Of a stretch of 64,000 bases of DNA, positions 45,944 to 56,805 are shown one piece after another. The DNA lies in assembly GCA_025558075.1 (NCBI GenBank), contig JAHLKF010000011.1, positions 496,001 to 560,000 on the forward strand. The letters run 5' to 3'. The translations under genes were made by a program, and so were the position numbers. The notes beneath the pieces are model-generated. The model made no database searches, had not been told where the DNA came from, and worked only from the letters and a program-made list of their open reading frames with translations. This stretch comes from Gaertneriomyces semiglobifer (taxonomy: Eukaryota > Chytridiomycota > Chytridiomycetes > Spizellomycetales > Spizellomycetaceae). The number at the start of each line of letters is the position of its first letter. Position 1 is the first letter of the stretch.

Positions 45944-46945
45944 CTAAGCTAGCCGCTTCTCAGGTATCGGCTGTCTGGCTCTATAACGGGCGACGCAAAA
46001 CCATATGACAGGAATTCCGATGAAGAGAAAAATGTTTCCTGATATCAAGCCAATCATAAGCGGACAATTCATGCCAGTCTCCCCATCCGTGCACTGTCCA
46101 GGGCATCCTGAACAACGGGTCCCTACGACACATTGGTTGTTAAAGAAACACTTCCTATGAACGGGTTTGGCGTTCCCACAACTCCTATCTTTTCCGCAGT
46201 AAGACCCACAGGGACAGTTGCTTCCTTCCCAAAGTGCCAAAATGCCTTCAAAATATTTTCCACTGCCCCGGGGAGCGTTTTCACCGTAGAATCCGTGGGG
46301 TGACCAGCCGGTGTATAGGGAGCATCCGTCTGATAATATGGGGTCTGCGTAGCTCCTTGCTTTTACTTGAACGCATTGGCCAGACACGCCATCGCAGCCG
46401 ACATGCAGCGGGTCTTCGCACGGGTTGTTCTCAAGGAAGGTCTGGCGAAGGGACAAGGACACTCCATGAAGCGTCATGTTCACAGGTGGTAATTTGTCTC
46501 GTTCAAAGTATTTTTCATAAGATGTAACATTGGAACCGGAAACGTAGCAGGAGCCACCAACGGCAATCCGGCGAGCACAGATAGTGGTGGCATTGTTTTC
46601 GGTCAAGCTAGCGCAAAAGCAGTTGGTGGGACAACCTTGTGCCTCAAAGGGGGCGGTTGGCGTCAAGGGACAATGATTGTCGGTCAGAGCCGAACCAGCA
46701 ACACCGCCGAGAAGTCCGCATTTCTTGTAGATCGCAGTGCTCCAAGATCCGTCTGCTGATGAAACGACGCAGTGATGTTGCGCCTTGTTGAGCGGATCTG
46801 GTTGACAAGTTGCGTCCGGATTGAACGTGGTGCACGCATCATTGCTGTTGCAAAGAATCGCAGGTAGCGATTCTGGTGCAGAAGGCTGCGCGGTGACGAG
46901 GATGGTGCGAAGTGCATACAGGCCCAAAAGTACCAGCGAGTGCAT
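45944..46945 (-). CDS. Cysteine-rich type I membrane protein, 333 aa
   Basis: A single exon from the ATG at 46945. The signal peptide (MHSLVLLGLYALRTILVTAQ) is followed by an ectodomain of about 275 residues with some 25 cysteines, many in closely spaced groups (CPTNCFC, NCPCGSYC, GTRCSGCPGQC) that suggest small disulphide-bonded modules. It has three or more Asn-x-Ser/Thr sites (ENNATT, GSNVTS, VNMTL). One transmembrane helix (MIGLISGNIFLFIGIPVIWFC, near 295-316) precedes a short basic cytoplasmic tail (RYRARQPIPEKRLA). I recognise no specific family; EGF-like or dickkopf-like folds are possible given the spacing. A surface role such as adhesion, wall contact or sensing is inference. Confidence 0.85.
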   Translation of the reverse strand: MHSLVLLGLYALRTILVTAQPSAPESLPAILCNSNDACTTFNPDATCQPDPLNKAQHHCVVSSADGSWSTAIYKKCGLLGGVAGSALTDNHCPLTPTAPFEAQGCPTNCFCASLTENNATTICARRIAVGGSCYVSGSNVTSYEKYFERDKLPPVNMTLHGVSLSLRQTFLENNPCEDPLHVGCDGVSGQCVQVKARSYADPILSDGCSLYTGWSPHGFYGENAPRGSGKYFEGILALWEGSNCPCGSYCGKDRSCGNAKPVHRKCFFNNQCVVGTRCSGCPGQCTDGETGMNCPLMIGLISGNIFLFIGIPVIWFCVARYRARQPIPEKRLA

Positions 46946-47713
46946 ACTGAACGCCCGCTAAACAGAGGGACCGTCGCTTGTTACATTCCCCATCGAAGGA
47001 AGCACTAGCATAATAAATCGTTGGAAGCTTGACGGCTTGATTTACACCGCTTTGGGTACAACTTGTTGGTGACATTAACCGCGGTGAGATATCCACTTCC
47101 GAAACGAAAATTTAGTATCTTCTAAGCTCTGCGGGCCAAATGGGGCATAATATGTGAACGCCGTGAAGACGGTGCTGTTTTCATGTTCCGCTATAGAAAC
47201 GGCGTATGTTTGGACGTATTCAATGTTAGTTGGGAGGCGGAGGAGGGAGAGCATCACTAGCACCAGCAGCAGGAGAGGCACAAAGGTGGAGCTGGAGTGC
47301 TAAAGAGGGGTAGAAGAAAGACCACTTCGATCTCATCAAATAATGGATGGTTCGCCTCTGTCCGGCTTCCTCGAGCGAAATAGGAGCAGAATGCCGCATC
47401 GCCACAACAGTTGCTATGAACCCTATGGCTTGCTTTCGGCATGACCTGGTGTCATCAACCATATGGCAGTAGAATCCTTCCAAGCAGCCAAACAGGGCAA
47501 GTGCGTGAAAACTGGCGCCTGGTATATATGTGCACCTGTTGGACAGTGAAATGATGACCGCTTAGTATCAATATGATCGGGCTTGACAGCAGGCAGCCTT
47601 TGATAGTGCCAATGAGAGCATGGAGGTTGGAGATTCTACACGATGTATATATGCTAAGTAACAACCAACTCGAGTCCTTTGATGCCTCCTATTCACCGCC
47701 TGCCGGCCCCATC
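46946..47713. other. Intergenic, no supported gene
   Basis: This 768-bp stretch holds several overlapping short minus frames, none with recognisable content; no repeat or RNA gene seen. Confidence 0.5.
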
Positions 47714-50700
47714 TCATGAAAGCGTCTCCTTACGAGCACAGTGACTAGCATAGAGCGAAGCAAACAAGGAACCTGGCCTTTGCAAGAGGACATTTGGCGG
47801 TCCATACTCTGCCACCCGGCCTTGATCCATCACCAGAATCATATCACTTTCGACAATAGTATTAATGCCTGTACGACGAAACCACAAAATAGTCAGATAA
47901 CCATGGTTGTCTGCCATGAAACGCCAAGGAGTGGTACGTACGATGCGCAATGGTGATGACGGTGCAGTCCCTGAACACGCTCTTCAGCGTTTGCTGAGTT
48001 AGGATTTCGGTCTTTTGATCGATCCCCGATGTTGCTGGGGTAGTACACACGTTAACATCATGAGGTGTGCCGAAGCGGGGCACTGGCTGCAGGCCACCCA
48101 CCTTCATCCATAACCAAAATGTTGGTCTTTCGCAAAATGGCCCTAGCGAGGCACAGTAACTGACGTTGTCCAACTGAGAAAATGCCTCCATCACCGGTTA
48201 TAGGGGTATCCAGTTTTGCTGCTAGGACAGAAACTGCGGCTTGCAGCCCAACGGATTCAAGCACGCTCCAAATGCGATCATCATCATGGTGGTCAAAAGG
48301 ATCCAAATTCCGTCGGATAGTGCCAGTCAAAAGAAACGGATCCTGAGGAATGATAGTCAAACTGCTTCTTAATCGATCTAAAGGCAGGGTGGCAATGTCG
48401 ATTCCATCAATATGAATTGACCCACGTGCACTTTCAATAATCCGGAACAGGCCCATGGACAGGGTACTAATATTTGAGAAAACCAATCTAAGAATTACCG
48501 AATAGGGAATGGTGCGTTTGATGAAAATTATACAATTACCTTTTTCCACTTCCAGTTCGACCGACCACCCCAACCTTTGTGCCAGCAGGGATAGTGAAGG
48601 AAAGGTCTTTCAGGACGAAATCCATATCAGGTTTATAGCGGGTAGAGTAGTTTCTGAACTCGATCTCGCCTGATGCGGGCCAGTTGACTGGTGGGGTTTG
48701 GCCGTCGCTTTTTTCGCTTGGCAGCCGGGAAAACTACAAAAATCCAACATGATGATAAGCACACTAAAAAAAACACAGTAAACAACTGTCAGTACTCAAG
48801 TCATACCTCTGTAATTCTCTCCACGCTAACCATTTGCGTTTCCAGATCCGCAAAGTTTCGAACAAAGAGAGAAAGCGTCTCGGATAAACTCAGAGTGTTC
48901 GTGATGGCAATGGCCATGACGCCAGTATTACCGGAAACGTCGCGCAAGATAACCGCAACCAACGCTGTTACAAACGTAATGAAAATACCTAACGCACGCA
49001 ATGCACAAATATTAGCGGAATGCTCGACCTGTTCGGATCTGCAATGTGCAACGAATTGTACTTACTGAAGTAGCCAAGGGACATTTGTAGCCATCGCGGC
49101 AAGATCCAAGTCATGAAGAAGGTGCGTTGCGTTGCATCCACCAACACACGATTGTCGTGAGTAAAGCGATCTTGGTCTCCATATGCTCGCACGCTCGCCA
49201 CCCCGTTCACAGTTTCGTTGAAATGCTGATACAGTGGGCTCTGCGCTACAGAATGCAGGCGCTTCACATCACGCGATGCAATTCGATAACGCGCTTGAAT
49301 AATGTAGTAGCTCATACCTAGACAAATGCCGACAACGGTCAGGTAATGCGACCCTTGTCAGTGTTCATGCCAGAAGGAAACTCACCAACAACCAGTATAA
49401 CTGGAATCAGGTACCAAGAAGCAACACAGGTAACCACTAGCACAGCAATAACGTTTATCAGTTTGATCAATGTTTGCTGAAGCGTGAGCGGAATCATTTG
49501 ATCGACACTGTTCATATCCTGGCCGAAGCGGTTCAGAATCCGGCCCAGCCTAATCATGAAAGACACAGTTAGACTTTCCATGTATGTACCATTCATTCCT
49601 CACGCTACTTACGGCGTTGAGTCGAAGAAAGACATAGGTGCGCTACAAGGAGAATCCAGAAATAGAGAAATGACATTGTTCAGACACGTTCATCAGATAT
49701 TCAGCGATCTGAACCGCCGGAACCCTTACCGAACAATTGAATCCAGCAGTGTCTGGTGCAAAACAGATGACGCGCTAATAGGAAGAGCACATAAAGACGT
49801 CCAGTACCCAAGAGCCAGGGTAACGAAACATGCAGCAAATAGCCCTGCGTAGCTGCCCAGGTAGTACCCAACTCTGGTTTGAGCATCAGCTTGCTCCAGC
49901 CAATAGTTGATATAGTACTGAATTCCCATGGAAAGAGCAGCCGACAGAACGATAGCAGCCGTAGTTAAAGGGAATAAAACCTTCCCGCTGGCAAACACGT
50001 ATTTCTTATATACAGAGGCACTGACGGCACCTTCCGCCCGTTGTTCCTTTCCGTGCATTGCATTAGGTTTGTCGCTCTTTGCAAGTTCTTGTGCTTCAGC
50101 TGAGGCGATTCGCTTCTCGGAAACACCGATGGTCTCTTTATCGTCGCTGGCGCTAGAGCCCTTGCCGGCGCGAAACGGTTGCTCCTCCAATTGCACGCGA
50201 ATTAGGTCAGAAAAAGCAGCCCCAGTTTCTACCAATTCAGTGAACACTCCCGTTTCCCCAATACGACCGTCAACAAGCATAACAATGTTGTCCACTTCGG
50301 GCAAGTGGTGCAATGCATGAGTAGCAAGAATACGAGTCTTGTCTTTTAGGAAGGAGTTGCGACCAAAAGCGTGCATAAAGATGTGCTTGTCAACAATGGC
50401 GTCCACAGCCGACAAGCAGTCATCGAAAATGTAAATGTCGGCGTTCGAGTATAAGGCTCGTGCAATCGAAATACGCTGTCGCTGGCCCCCAGAAAGAGCA
50501 ATTCCTCGATCTCCGATCAATGTTGCATCGCCATCTTGAAATAGCTGGATGTCCGTTCGCAAAGCGCACGCTTCAATCACACGATCGTAGGTAACTGGAT
50601 CAAATGGTTTCCCGAACAAGATATTCTCGCGCACACTGGCATTAAGCATAAAGGCGTGTTGGGCAACGTACGCAACACGTCCGTTGGTGACGACAGTACC

Positions 50701-53553
50701 AGATGCTTTATAAACTTCTCCAAGAATAGCGGCCAGTAACGTAGACTTTCCCGACCCGACGGCACCAATGATAGCTGTCAGGCTACCACGTTTAACTTCA
50801 AGATTTACGTCGCTGAGGAAGAGTTCCTGGGTTTCGCGGTTCCAATAAAAGGCACCGTCTGCAATTGCGACCGCTATGGGGTCACCAGACTCATCCGAGT
50901 GAGTAACTAGATTGCGTGGAAGTTCTTCCAGTGACAGGAACTGGTTGACGCGGGAAAACGAAACAGACGTTTCAAATGCTTTGCCTGCCCATATATGAAT
51001 ATTAGTCTGTTGAGCACGCTCGAATCAGTCATCAAGGCAAATAGCGAACCATAAACAATGGCCATCATGGCAAGCGGCATGCGTATGAGATCAAACAGGG
51101 CCAAGCAAACCAAGACTTTTGTGATGGTGAGCGGATTGCCTGGCGTAGCGATTGCCGCCGCGAAAGTCGCCAGCGTAGCAAAGATAATGAGAACAGGTGT
51201 CATGTCAAACATAATCTGAGACACCGTTCGTGCGTTGAGGAACGACCGCAGTGCTTTGAGCTGCTCCACGCGAGCTTCGTCAATCTGAGAATAATGTCTG
51301 TGTAAGAGTTGATATATACTGAAAACCCATAGTGGATGATCACCTGAGTGCGGAAGAACTTGTCCCAGGCGTACAATTTCAAAGTCCGCATGCCTGACAG
51401 TAGTGTCGTCTACAAGAAAAAAATTGGTTCCAGCACAACGAATTATATCAACGAAGGACGCACTAACTACACACCGCAAGATCCATTCTTTTGTCATTAT
51501 GAACCAAGGCCTTCTTCATCTGCCGACCGATCCAAGGCGCATTTAAGAGGTTGACCGCCATCACGAAAAGTAGCACGCCCAAGCCGACGAAAGTGGCCCA
51601 ACCCAATTGCTTATAAATCAGAGCCAGCGAGATAGCTCCCTGCACCGGTGCTACAAATACGATGGAATACGGTGGAGGCATTCAGTTCCCGTTTTTGCGA
51701 GAGAAGTTGCCAAGAGAACTGGATAAAGACTCACCAATCCAGAAGAGATGGAGAAGAGGTATCAGCTCTGCAATCTTATTTACATCCGTAGTCATCAGGT
51801 TTGTAATTTTTCCAACGTCGTTTCCAGCGTGTGGCAGTTTCAGTGTCTTCCGATAAATGGTGGGTATCAGGACCGAGCGGATTTTGATACCTGATAAGGA
51901 CTCCTTGTAAAATGCTTGCGCAAAGTGAATCAAGTAAAGGAGGCAAACAAGCAGTAGCAAAACTACAATATAATGCCGACTGCGTCAGTGGGTACTCCTT
52001 CCGACACATTTTATGCAAGGGAATGTGCAGCTTACCAGCGAGCGCGTAGCCATTCGCAGCAGGTTGTGAAGATTGCAAGAAGTCCAAGAGAGCTTGCAAG
52101 ATGATGGGTTGAACGACCAAATACAGCACATAAAACATTCGATGGATCTGCGGAACAATCGATTGAACCAGTGCGTCGTTTCATAAGTGCCACACTCTCG
52201 GCAAAACAGTTTCGCACTTCAGACTTACGCCAGAAAGTATCATTTCAGCCAGGACCGTGCGCAGCAAAGCCACTATGACTGAACGGTTTTCTCTGCAGCA
52301 AGGTTTAGTGTACAACCTCACTGTGCGGAAAACATTGGACTTACACGGGATTTTTACATTGCTGTTCCCAGTGTTTCGCAAAGATTTCAACATAACCCTC
52401 ATTACCACATGGGTCCAAGTCCCTGACAACGGCAAGGGGAACATCAAGGATGAGCAAATACCCGAAACAAGATAAGGCGCCACGCTTTACCATATGTCTT
52501 CCATATTAACCATCCGCTTCTGGTGCGCCATTTTGATAAAAGGACCAACCCATGAGAAGGTAATGCGCGCGAAAAAGTTACTTTGAAACTCAGGGCTTAG
52601 GTTGCTCTGTAGGTGTAAAGACATAAAACAAAACCTATTTTGAAAATTGTCACTTGTAGATTCTAATGAATGTTGTCTTACCTCGGCTGAGTTGATGGTA
52701 GCAGCTTCAGTAAAGAATGACTCCCAAAGCATCAAGATGAGGGATAATGCAACTACAACGACGTAGATGGAAAAGTCCGCGAGGGTCGACTCGTACCCCA
52801 GTTCCACATACGTCCTGAGCTTGAGTACATCGGTAATCAAACGCGTGCCCCAGAATCCAATGAGGATGGAGCTGGCCCGTCTCATGCGCTGCTGCTCGAA
52901 CCATAGCAGTAGCAAAGCAATAAGCTGTCATTCTCCTGATAAGTGCCAATCCCAAACAAAAGAAAGGAAAAGAACTCCACCGATCATACGACGGCAAGTC
53001 ATACCGAGGCCGGGACGGCTACTGCAATTGGAACGAAGGAACTTGGAGGCATGGCGGCACGATTTGCGATGGCAACGAAGAGACGCGTCACATTCACAAG
53101 AGCATATAGTGCCGTGAGTGCCTAACATGATCGAGTTGAAGGTCATCAATGATGCACATCGTCGGAGGTGGACGTGTGAGCATGACCAGGCAATCAGCCT
53201 ACCAGTTTAGTGCTATTCGTCAATTGCCGCCCCAACACGCCTCTGGATTTCTTGTTGCGTAGCCATATCAGCCGCCCGCAGCCCGCCACGATGATGAAAA
53301 CGTGGGGGATCAGCCAGACAACGCTACAATGAGAAAACTAGTCAGTTCGACAGTTCACTGTAGGGACTGCTAGAAGCATTCGCGTTGAACGTACAGATCC
53401 TCGAAGCATTGGGTAAAGAATGCCGATCGCTTCTGGCTGAGAGGGCCCTGTAAAAGGCAAAGTGTATAAGACAAGTAACACCTGAGTGAAATAGGGCGCA
53501 AGAATGCTAAAGCCTACCCATCCTTCATTATCATAGTTCGCGCAGATGGACAT
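47714..53553 (-). CDS. ABCC/MRP-family ABC transporter (full length with TMD0), 22 exons, 1,444 aa
   Basis: Minus-strand exons start at 53553, 53447, 53323, 53121, 52924, 52606, 52422, 52292, 52147, 51962, 51650, 51409, 51284, 50984, 49642, 49549, 49317, 48988, 48733, 48466, 48034 and 47868 and end at 53518, 53395, 53203, 53005, 52682, 52491, 52345, 52229, 52036, 51735, 51475, 51344, 51050, 49730, 49613, 49386, 49066, 48807, 48540, 48102, 47942 and 47714. All 21 introns (50-90 nt) keep phase; the sum is 1,445 codons. Layout: N-terminal TMD0 (about 1-190), TMD1, NBD1 (Walker [10 protein letters not shown] near 622, signature LSGGQRQ near 713), linker, TMD2 ([20 protein letters not shown] junction), NBD2 (Walker A GRTGSGKST near 1235, signature FSVGQRQ near 1335, D-loop TSGID). 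Both ATP sites look intact. YCF1/MRP1-type pumps export glutathione conjugates, metals or drugs into the vacuole or out of the cell; the substrate cannot be read here. Confidence 0.95.
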
Positions 53554-55124
53554 TGCTATTGTGCTGTTGTCCAGAAGGCACAAGCCCAATTGAGGCGAAG
53601 CGGAAAACGGCGTATGTTTTGAGTATGCCTCGTGGGTTCAGGCACTCAATCAAACCCTGCAAAGACAGACATGTTTCTCTTCCGAGAGGGGCGGGTCGTG
53701 CTGGCCAATCGCCTCCAAATCCTGCAGGTTCCGCAGCGGCCGGAGTAGCCCTGTTCAGATATCATCCTAAAGCTACAACTACTATGAACGGCCTTCTCCT
53801 CTGTAATAACGGAGTTGTCGAACATTCCGTGATCATCCAAAAAAAAAAAAGCTGAAAAAAACATTCCTACTTTTGGTCAGCGGAAATGAGTTCCCAAATG
53901 GGGAAGGTGGGACAACTGTCGATCGTTGTGTTACGTTGTCGTTCCAATGGATTGAGTGCATCCATATACGACGGAAAAGTTGTACTCGGCGGACCGAGGC
54001 CGCGGACACGGCGGGCGGCGAAACCCAGGCGGCGGACATTGCTGACATAATCGCACCCATGGACGCGTTGGAGCAAGTTCAGATCCTGCGGGCGTGCCCG
54101 TATATGATGCGCTTTCCTTCATGTAACTTCGATGCGTACGACCGCATCGTATAACCGGACCTTTTTTACGGAAACCAGCTGCGCAACGACCACCCTGAGC
54201 ATCCACGTACCAGCACGTCACCGTTGACTCATGGCCCTTCTCACAAACCCATCGGCGCTTGCGCTGAATTCGATTCACCTTAAATGTTCGCATGAGGCTC
54301 TCTCGATCTATCTATCGGATCTTGAACTGACTCCTATCGCTCTCGGTGGCGCTACTGGTTGGGCCGCTGGGCCTACCCCGAGAAGCCGCTGGCAACAAGC
54401 TTTCCCGGCCAGTGCATTTATGAATAATTTGAACAGCAGGTAGGCATATCTCCTGATACAGTTGCGATCGAGTCGATGCGGGGAACCAAACTATCATGTT
54501 CACCTCCTGCACAGCGAACGCAAATTGCGAGCATATCAACGTTCCACTCAGCTTACTTCCTCGCATTCACGGCGCGCAACGTGCAGACTCATCTGTGGTG
54601 CCCTCGACGGTCATGATCGTGTAGCTTGCGAAGTGCAAATATTGTGTGGAAACATCATCGCCCACATGTACCATAGCTATGAAGATTGGGCATCGGTAGC
54701 TTCCACAAGTAATTCACTTACGAGCGACGTTTTTGACTCAGTACCATTCCGCCACAAACTAGCAAGTCGTTGCCGAACTCCATCGTGCCTGCGTTCAGTC
54801 GCGAGCTCTTGAAAAAGTACTACTGGTATTTCTATGCAATATCACGTAAATTGACACACTCACTAAGAAATTCAATGGTTCGCAAACGTGCCGCGCGAGG
54901 CCTACAATAGTTAAGGAGCATATCCTTTTTGGGCCGTGGCGTTCTATTACAACCCTGGATCGAAGTCACGAAACAGCTCCATGATCGATATGCAACCTTG
55001 AAGTCCTGGTTGTACTTAATTTCCCAGGCAGCCATATTGTACACGTGGGCGACCCCATCAACTAGAAACATAATTGGATAACAAGTACAATACACATTTC
55101 AAACCAGCTCCAGCTTCGCCAAGA
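53554..55124 (-). other. Unresolved stretch, possible minus-strand multi-exon gene
   Basis: Several minus-strand pieces could be exons. An MSLHVARRECEE piece (near 54582-54547) with a GTAAGC donor leads to a piece reading FPASTRSQLYQEICLPAVQ. A further piece with cysteines and histidine (RKRRWVCEKGHESTVTCW, near 54265-54210) resembles a small zinc-binding segment. I found possible joins but no model with a convincing start, stop and family match, so I do not call a CDS. A 12-base A run lies at 53839-53850, close to the ABCC upstream region. A plus-strand frame at 54462-54812 is equally unconvincing. Confidence 0.3.
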
Positions 55125-56805
55125 TCACTTTCGCTTCATGCGTTTGGCTGTCGGGGTCAGAATAACTGACGGAGACGGGATCATCAATATATTACGCTTC
55201 CCCACTGCCTTCAAGGCCCCCGCGAGAAACCCAACTCGCTCTCGCAACAAAAGGCAATGTCTCACTAACTCTCCCAAAACCGCCCAGTCTTCCATTCTGG
55301 AAGGAACGGACAACTTGCTGAGTTGGTCAATCGCTACCTGTCCGTCAACCCATTTGGCAGCGTACACCCGTAGGGTACGCCCTGCAACGACCATTCCAAA
55401 GGACCCAATTCGCTGTAAGGCGCTGAATTCTTTCTTATCGGCATAATCATGGGCGACCACCATCTTGTGTTGGACATGGACGGCTAAGCTCATAGCCTTC
55501 AACACTTTTTTGGTGTCGTTGCGGTGCTTCACCTTGTCAAAACCGCCAACACCCCCAACAACTTCAAGAAAGACCACGTCCATTGTGCTGTTTTTACCAA
55601 AGGAAATCGTACCAACTCCATCGTGCTTGGGACTTAATGCGATCGAAGACCTCTCCCTTACAACCACTTCATTTGCGAGCTCTCCACAAGTCCATTCGAG
55701 CCAGTCGGCGGAAAGGGTTCGCTCAAACAGGCGGTCTAAAAAGTTCGAGCGGTACTCCAGTTCTGCGGTTTCGTCAATCGCCAGTGCGTTTTTAACATTG
55801 TTCAGTGCAAACATTTCAAAACAGCGCTGGGCTATGCCCGTCACACACGAAATCTTTGACCTGCGAACGAGAAGCGCCGGAGCAGCATCAAGGAGCGCCA
55901 TCACAATGACATCCTCTGCTGGTTGCTCTGGGCGCGTTGGCGGAGTGTCCGGCCGGCGATACTCGTCGAAATCATCATCGGACGAATTGGAACTCGCATA
56001 CGCCAAAGGAGCTGCGTACAGCTGGTCCCAGGCCACAGCAACTTCACTTCCCGCCCAACTTTCCTCGGCTTTCTCTAGCTCTATTCTGATCCTCCGCGCA
56101 TACTCCTGGCGGAACTCTTTCGTAGCGCTGATGAACCCAACCTTGCCCAGAAAGGGTTGTCCGTCGGCAACGAGGAAAACAATACGGTATCTTGCCATCC
56201 ATTGTTTAGGGTCTGCCTCGTCTTCGCCCGTGATATCACCGACCTCACTAATCATTCCAACATCCTCTGTCATCAGACCGCCTCTGGTATCTAGGAACAC
56301 GTTGTGTGCGACATCCTCCGTCAAAGGTTCTTTGCGTTTTCGCTCCACATGTCGGCGTTCAGCTTCGTTGCTGGCGAGGGTTACCCCTAGTAACGCAAGG
56401 TCCCTGGAATTCGCCTCAAGTTTGCCATCGAAATTGAGGTCTTCGAACGTGACAGTAAATTCCTTGCTTTGTTTGCCGGCCTAGCAAGTGGTGTGAATAA
56501 TAGGACATACAATAACCACAAAACAAAGCCCTCGGGTTTCTGAGCCAAAACTCGCGATCACTTACATGCTTCTTTACAACTCCGACTCTACGTAGTCGCT
56601 CGGCTTTGTTCTTGTCCTCACACTCCTTCCAGTCTTTCAATTCGGAAACCCATCTACACCACCAAACCTCCACGACCACCTGCTTCAGTACGGCCAATCC
56701 GATGTTGCTCGCGACGTGCTTCAACCACTGACAAGGCTCAGGCTCCAACGCGTTCGTAAAGTAGGCGCTTGAGGCCACCTTCCAGGCTGCCATTTGGTCG
56801 CTCAT
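55125..56805 (-). CDS. Subtelomeric fungal-expanded family protein with nuclease-like motif arrangement, 531 aa
   Basis: Two minus-strand exons, 56805-56566 and 56480-55125, flank an 85-nt intron (GTAAGT donor, CTTGCTAG acceptor, phase 0). The N-terminus is helical and Trp-rich (VEVWWCRWVSELKDW) with a charged linker. Near residues 365-405 the order is HDGVG, then FLEVVGG, then KHRNDTKKVLKAM: an Asp, a Glu on a hydrophobic strand and a following K/D/K helix, as in PD-(D/E)xK nuclease folds. I recall large families with this arrangement in Mucoromycota and Glomeromycota, function unknown. The C-terminal helix (PSRMEDWAVLGELVRHCLLL) matches the end of the second copy at 61888-63678. It ends in a basic tail (TAKRMKRK), a possible nuclear signal. 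Family membership is inference from motif order; enzyme activity is not shown. Confidence 0.8.

Noticed and set aside
53839..53850. A12 run as a retroposon poly-A tail
   Set aside because: No target-site duplication or processed gene copy could be seen next to it.
55465..56484. 339-codon plus frame opposite the nuclease-like gene
   Set aside because: Ser/Arg-rich antisense shadow without a motif; the minus strand carries the conserved motif order and a good intron.
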